From positions 3,968,598 through 4,032,597 of the forward strand of contig CP134874.1 of NCBI GenBank assembly GCA_037318855.1: DNA of 64,000 nucleotides. The letters run 5' to 3'. How positions within the stretch are numbered: position 1 is the stretch's first letter; each line of letters begins with the position of its first letter. The notes beneath the pieces were generated by a model, which ran no database searches, had not been told where the DNA came from, and saw only the letters and a program-made list of their open reading frames with translations. This DNA comes from Candidatus Sedimenticola sp. (ex Thyasira tokunagai) (lineage in GTDB: Bacteria; Pseudomonadota; Gammaproteobacteria; Chromatiales; Chromatiaceae). Below are positions 60,243-64,000 of the stretch, piece after piece. The translations under genes and the position numbers were made by a program.

Positions 60243-62282
60243 ATGTCATTAAAACAGATTACCCTTCCGCTCCTGGCCCTCCTCACGGTTCTCAGTAGCA
60301 CCACAATAAGCGCACAGGAACCTGTCCGTCCGTTACTGATGCCTGGGAAACAGTCCCTGTTTCAGCGTGCCCTCGTCATACCGGGCAGCCGGATCTTCAG
60401 TGAACCCAATGCAGTGGAGGGTGCCGATACTGTACCCTTCACCGCCTACTACCTCTATGCCCGCGAAACCCACGGTGACCGCAACTGGATTCAGGTGGGG
60501 GTTAATCGCCACGGAAAAATCACCGGCTGGATAGCCGAAGAGCAGATGATCCCCTGGAACCAGGGGCTTACTGTCGCTTTCCGTGACCCGGTAGGGCACG
60601 ACCGCGCCTTGCTGTTCCGTGACAAAGCGTCGATCAAGACGCTACTCGACACCTCAGACCTAACCCAGTATCAGACCCTCTACCAAGCGGCGGAGACAGG
60701 CAGCCTGCTCCAGGAGTCACCGGTGGTCGCCATTCAGCCGGCAACCCATATTGATATTCTCAAAGAGTTCTATCTGGTGCCTATCCGTGACCATGAGGAC
60801 GTCTACCTCGGCAATGAGCAGGCGCGTATCCTTCAGGTCGCCAGTGTTCCGTTGCAGGCGGCTCAGCCCAGCCAGCCGGTAAAAGAGCAATCAGCAGCCA
60901 CCGCCACCCCGGAAAACGAGACGAAGGTCCCCGCTTTCCGTTCAGGTGTTGTCTTTGTCATCGACTCCACCCTCTCCATGGATCCCTATATCGATCGTAC
61001 CCGGGAGGCGATGCGTAAGATTTACGACACCATCACCCGTGAGGATCTGAGCGGTGACGTCAGCTTTGGTCTGGTGGCGTTCCGTGACAGCACCGAGGCA
61101 GCGCCCAAGCTGGAGTACCTGACCCACAACTACGTCACCCTGCAGCAGGGAGAGAGTGAGGAGAGCTTCTTCCAGGGGGTCTCCACCCTCAAGGCGGCGA
61201 CCGTCTCCAGCGAGGGGTTCATTGAGGATAGTTATTCCGGTGTCTACGAAGCGATCGATAACATCGACTGGCGGGAGCAGGATGCCCGCTATGTGATACT
61301 GATTACCGACGCCGGCCCCCGTGATGCCGCCGACCCTCTCTCCAGAAGCAATCTCAGCGCAGATACCCTGCGTCGTCTCGCCCAGGACAAGGGTATTGCC
61401 CTGTCGGTACTGCACCTGCTGACACCAAGCAAAATGGCGGACCACAAGCGGGCGGAAGCCCAGTATAGGGATCTCTCCTACTACCCCGGTATCGGCAGCT
61501 TCTATTTTGGTGTTGAGACCGGTAATGTCGACCGCTTTGGCCGAGTACTTGATGCCCTTGCCCAGCAGATCACCGATCAGGTAAAAGTCACGGCCATTGC
61601 CAATGCAGGCCGTCGACAGGGAGAGCAGCGTTTAGCCGAAAAGGAGGAGACAGCGAAAGAGTCCCAACCGGCCCGTGACGAACAGCAGCTCGCCCAGTTC
61701 CAGGCCAAAGTGGCAAAACTGGGCCACGCCCTGCGTATGCGTTATCTGCAGAAGGGAAAAGACAACCAGATTCCCAACGTTTTCAATGCCTGGCTACTGG
61801 ATCGTGACTTCAGTAACCCAGAGCGCCAGACCCTCGACGTACGTGTTCTGCTGACACGGGATCAACTCAGCGACCTCCACGCCATCCTCAAGCAGGTACT
61901 GGAGACCGCCGAAGAGGGGCTGCTGTCGCCACGCAACTTCCTCAACGACTTGAAAAGCCTCGCCGCCACCATCTCACGTGACCCGGAACAGTTGGGAACG
62001 ACCACCCGCACCTCGGGCGCCCAGGAGGGAAACCTTGCAGACATGGGCTTTATGCGCGAATACATAGAGGACCTCCCCTACACTGGCGAGGTGATGGAGC
62101 TGTCACTCGACAGCTGGCAGGATTGGCCGGCACGGGAGCAGGTTGCCTTCATTCACCGGTTGGAAGAGAAGATCAACTACTACCAGGTACTGCATGACCA
62201 TACCGATCTATGGGTATCCCTTGATGGTGGTTCGATCTCCGGTGACTCGCTCTTTCCCATCGCGCTTGAGATGTTGCCCTGA
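60243..62282 (+). CDS. Exported vWA protein resembling the PpkA C-terminal half, without kinase domain
   Basis: 679 residues: signal peptide (~1-24), a region with SH3-like strands (YYLYARETHGDRNWIQVG), then a vWA domain (~235-450) whose VFVIDSTLSMDPYIDRTREA, SFGLVAFRDSTEAAP, ATVSSEGFIEDSYSGVYEAI and YVILITDAGPRDAADPLS closely recall the periplasmic vWA part of PpkA, the Thr kinase regulating type VI secretion. The kinase domain and membrane helix are absent and a secretion signal takes their place. The C-terminal 200 residues are helical and unfamiliar. Probably periplasmic. Confidence 0.75.
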   Translation: MSLKQITLPLLALLTVLSSTTISAQEPVRPLLMPGKQSLFQRALVIPGSRIFSEPNAVEGADTVPFTAYYLYARETHGDRNWIQVGVNRHGKITGWIAEEQMIPWNQGLTVAFRDPVGHDRALLFRDKASIKTLLDTSDLTQYQTLYQAAETGSLLQESPVVAIQPATHIDILKEFYLVPIRDHEDVYLGNEQARILQVASVPLQAAQPSQPVKEQSAATATPENETKVPAFRSGVVFVIDSTLSMDPYIDRTREAMRKIYDTITREDLSGDVSFGLVAFRDSTEAAPKLEYLTHNYVTLQQGESEESFFQGVSTLKAATVSSEGFIEDSYSGVYEAIDNIDWREQDARYVILITDAGPRDAADPLSRSNLSADTLRRLAQDKGIALSVLHLLTPSKMADHKRAEAQYRDLSYYPGIGSFYFGVETGNVDRFGRVLDALAQQITDQVKVTAIANAGRRQGEQRLAEKEETAKESQPARDEQQLAQFQAKVAKLGHALRMRYLQKGKDNQIPNVFNAWLLDRDFSNPERQTLDVRVLLTRDQLSDLHAILKQVLETAEEGLLSPRNFLNDLKSLAATISRDPEQLGTTTRTSGAQEGNLADMGFMREYIEDLPYTGEVMELSLDSWQDWPAREQVAFIHRLEEKINYYQVLHDHTDLWVSLDGGSISGDSLFPIALEMLP

Positions 62283-62407
62283 GGCACCCCTTCACATCTT
62301 GGTCTGAGCAATATCCTGCTCAGTACAGGGGGAGACACTTACTCCCATAATTGTGCGGTAACTACTTCGCATGGTCTTGTTCATTAGCACAGGGAAACCA
62401 GATGATC

Positions 62408-62472
62408 TGTAGGAGTGAACTCGTTCACGACTGGCTCCGAGACCTATTCATCGCGACAAGTTCGCTCCTACG
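62408..62472. repeat. REP element, family GTAGGAG-GAACAAG
   Basis: TGTAGGAGTGAACTCGTTCA and GCGACAAGTTCGCTCCTACG around GGCTCCGAGACC. Third copy of the family in the window; lies in the 270 bp gap between the vWA and ABC ATPase genes, which contains no gene. Confidence 0.8.
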
Positions 62473-62556
62473 GTTATTAAGAGACCTTAAATAAGCACCA
62501 TTCGACACAAAAGCCACTGCTGACCCAATCCATTTACAACAAGGCAACAAAAAGAA

Positions 62557-63330
62557 GTGAACACCATCCCATACCAGGAGCAGCTCCCTCTCACCACTGA
62601 CAAGGTGCTGATCTACCATCTGCGCGATGTGGTCAAAACCCGCGAGTCCGAGGGAACCGCCTTTCGCCTGCGGGTTCCCAGCCTACAAATCGCACTGGGG
62701 GAAAAAATTGCGCTTATCGGTGAGAGTGGTTGCGGCAAAAGCACCCTGCTCGATATGCTGGCGATGATTTCACGCCCAAGCCATAGCGGCGCCTTCCGCT
62801 TCCGTCCCGAAGCGGGTGCCGAGCCACTGAATATTGATCACTTCTGGCATAAGAAACAGCTCAACAAACTGGGCGATCTACGTCGCCTGCGCATGGGCTA
62901 CGTAATGCAGACCGGCGGTCTGCTCCCCTACCTGACGGTGAGAGAGAACATCACCCTCTCCCGGCGACTGTTGCATATGCCGGATGACAATCTGGTTAAT
63001 GACCTTGCCCACCGGTTGGGGATCAAACGCCACCTCGACAAACGTCCGCACATGCTCTCGGTAGGTGAGCGCCAACGGGTCGCCATTGGTCGCGCTCTGG
63101 CCCACCGCCCTTCCATCGTTATCGCCGACGAGCCTACCGCCTCCCTTGATCCCATCGCCGCCGAACGCATCATGGCGCTCTTTATCGAACTGGTGGAGGA
63201 GCTCAACATCACCGTTATCGTCGCCAGCCACGCCTGGCGTCATGTGCAGCGGCTGGGCCTGCGCCGTCTCGCACTGCGTACCCAGAGAGAGGGTGACGGC
63301 TCGCTGACAGAAACAGTGGTGAGCGGATAA
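62557..63330 (+). CDS. ABC transporter ATP-binding protein (TagT/LolD-like)
   Basis: 257 residues with Walker A GESGCGKST, Q-loop region YVMQTGGLLPYLTVREN, signature LSVGERQRVAIGRAL and Walker B SIVIADEPTASLDP. The MacB/LolD-type layout pairs it with the FtsX-like permease that follows at 63330 (one base overlap). Next to a PpkA-like vWA protein it resembles TagT, the ATPase that with TagS activates the Thr-phosphorylation pathway of Pseudomonas type VI secretion. Starts GTG 62557 with AAAGAAG just upstream. Confidence 0.8.
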   Translation: MNTIPYQEQLPLTTDKVLIYHLRDVVKTRESEGTAFRLRVPSLQIALGEKIALIGESGCGKSTLLDMLAMISRPSHSGAFRFRPEAGAEPLNIDHFWHKKQLNKLGDLRRLRMGYVMQTGGLLPYLTVRENITLSRRLLHMPDDNLVNDLAHRLGIKRHLDKRPHMLSVGERQRVAIGRALAHRPSIVIADEPTASLDPIAAERIMALFIELVEELNITVIVASHAWRHVQRLGLRRLALRTQREGDGSLTETVVSG

Positions 63331-64000
63331 TGAGTCACAGACTAGGCAATATCTCCTGGCTGGCAGCCCGTGACTATCGCGACGAGTGGCAGATGTCCGG
63401 CTTCTTCGTCCTCGCCCTCGCCGCCGTGCTGGGACCGATGATGGTACTGTTCGGCCTCAAGTTCGGCATTATCAGCAGCATGGTCGATAACCTTGTCGAG
63501 GACCCGCGCAACCGTGAGGTCCGACCCATAGGCAGTGGCCACTTTGACCGTGCCTGGATGGAGACACTGCGCAGCCGATCCGATGTCGACTTCATCGTTC
63601 CCCGTACCCGCGCAATCGCCGCCACCATTGAGCTCAAAAGTACCACAGCCAAACGTATTCTACCGGCCGAGATGATCCCGACCGATCGTGGAGACCCACT
63701 GCTCGAAGGACTAAAACTGCCCGATAACATGCAGCAGTTGGTACTATCCAACTCTGCCGCACGCAAACTGAAGGTGAAGCCTGGCGACACAGTGAGCGGC
63801 AGCTTTTCACGCCGCTTCAAAGGACGTAGTGAGCGGGTACATATTGAGCTGACTGTGACAGACGTTGCCCCGGCCGGTGCTTTTCCCCGGGATGGCGCCT
63901 TTGCCCCTGTCTATCTGGTGGAGTCGGCGGAGGATTTCCGTGATGGCCGTGCCGTCCCCGCCCTTGGTTGGAGGGGTGATCCGGAGAGCAACGACAACCG
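63330..64000 (+). CDS. FtsX-like permease (TagS-like), 5' part, continues past the window
   Basis: At least 223 residues. ATG 63330 overlaps the ATPase stop. A first helix (~25-45, FFVLALAAVLGPMMVLFGLKFG) is followed by a large periplasmic domain (GHFDRAWMETLRSRSDVDFI, KLKVKPGDTVSGSFSRR, YLVESAEDFRDG), the MacB/FtsX plan. The rest lies beyond 64000. Confidence 0.8.
   Translation, partial: MSHRLGNISWLAARDYRDEWQMSGFFVLALAAVLGPMMVLFGLKFGIISSMVDNLVEDPRNREVRPIGSGHFDRAWMETLRSRSDVDFIVPRTRAIAATIELKSTTAKRILPAEMIPTDRGDPLLEGLKLPDNMQQLVLSNSAARKLKVKPGDTVSGSFSRRFKGRSERVHIELTVTDVAPAGAFPRDGAFAPVYLVESAEDFRDGRAVPALGWRGDPESNDN

Overview
This 64 kb window looks like the chromosome of a marine, sulfur-oxidising type gammaproteobacterium of the Chromatiales/Sedimenticolaceae kind. 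That is inferred from gene content: a decayed class III PHA synthase end, TusA with split YeeE/YedE sulfur transport proteins, a NhaD-type Na+/H+ antiporter, several c-type cytochromes, and a Pseudomonas-like block of cytochrome c4, dsbA, an endonuclease/phosphatase and a diguanylate cyclase. Base composition is mid-50s % GC by eye, with AT-rich patches at about 9.0-10.7 kb and 42.0-44.7 kb.

Layout. 0-4 kb: housekeeping (rdgB, DMT transporter, FabH-like). 3.7-20.4 kb: a damaged accessory stretch in which four related ~290-300 bp structured elements (two identical copies of type A, 302 bp; two near-identical copies of type B, 287 bp) each sit inside a different gene: a DUF3365-GGDEF cyclase, an exported lipoprotein, a Gly-rich Tat-type precursor in front of HprK-like and PqqD-like genes, and a GAF-class III nucleotide cyclase. 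Between them lie phoBR, rep, a cytochrome c, tRNA-Arg(CCG) with a tandemly duplicated 3' end beside an IS91-type remnant, and tusA-yeeE. 20.4-29 kb: nhaD, a TetR gene, a MITE next to strong operator palindromes, a VIT/vWA protein with a GlyGly-CTERM-like tail followed by its probable rhombosortase, an ArsJ-type GAPDH, FliB. 28.8-39 kb: DUF218, glucokinase, a CofD-like protein, then a lipid-linked sugar block (flippase-like protein, GT2, two GT39 and two PAP2). 39-52.5 kb: ppsR-like, ggt, an IS110 element with a well-formed candidate bridge RNA, an LRAT protein, a metal permease, yidD, a frameshifted diguanylate cyclase, dsbA, cytochrome c4. 52.8-59.3 kb: an overlapping operon for TonB receptor, exported protein, NapH-like ferredoxin, CcdA/SafE-like protein, ExbB, ExbD and TonB. 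59.5-64 kb: Sel1-like protein, PpkA-like vWA protein, and an ABC ATPase/permease pair resembling TagT/TagS.

The strongest candidates for something undescribed are: (1) the A/B element family, which has no ORF, no obvious terminal inverted repeats or target duplication, sharp ends that give back open host genes when removed, and hairpins conserved between types by compensating changes; (2) the Gly-rich Tat precursor/HprK-like/PqqD-like set as a possible peptide-modification cassette, now inactivated by a type B element; (3) a redox-coupled TonB uptake operon; and (4) a kinase-less PpkA-like/TagST-like module. Second-messenger genes are notably eroded here: three of four nucleotide cyclases are interrupted or frameshifted.
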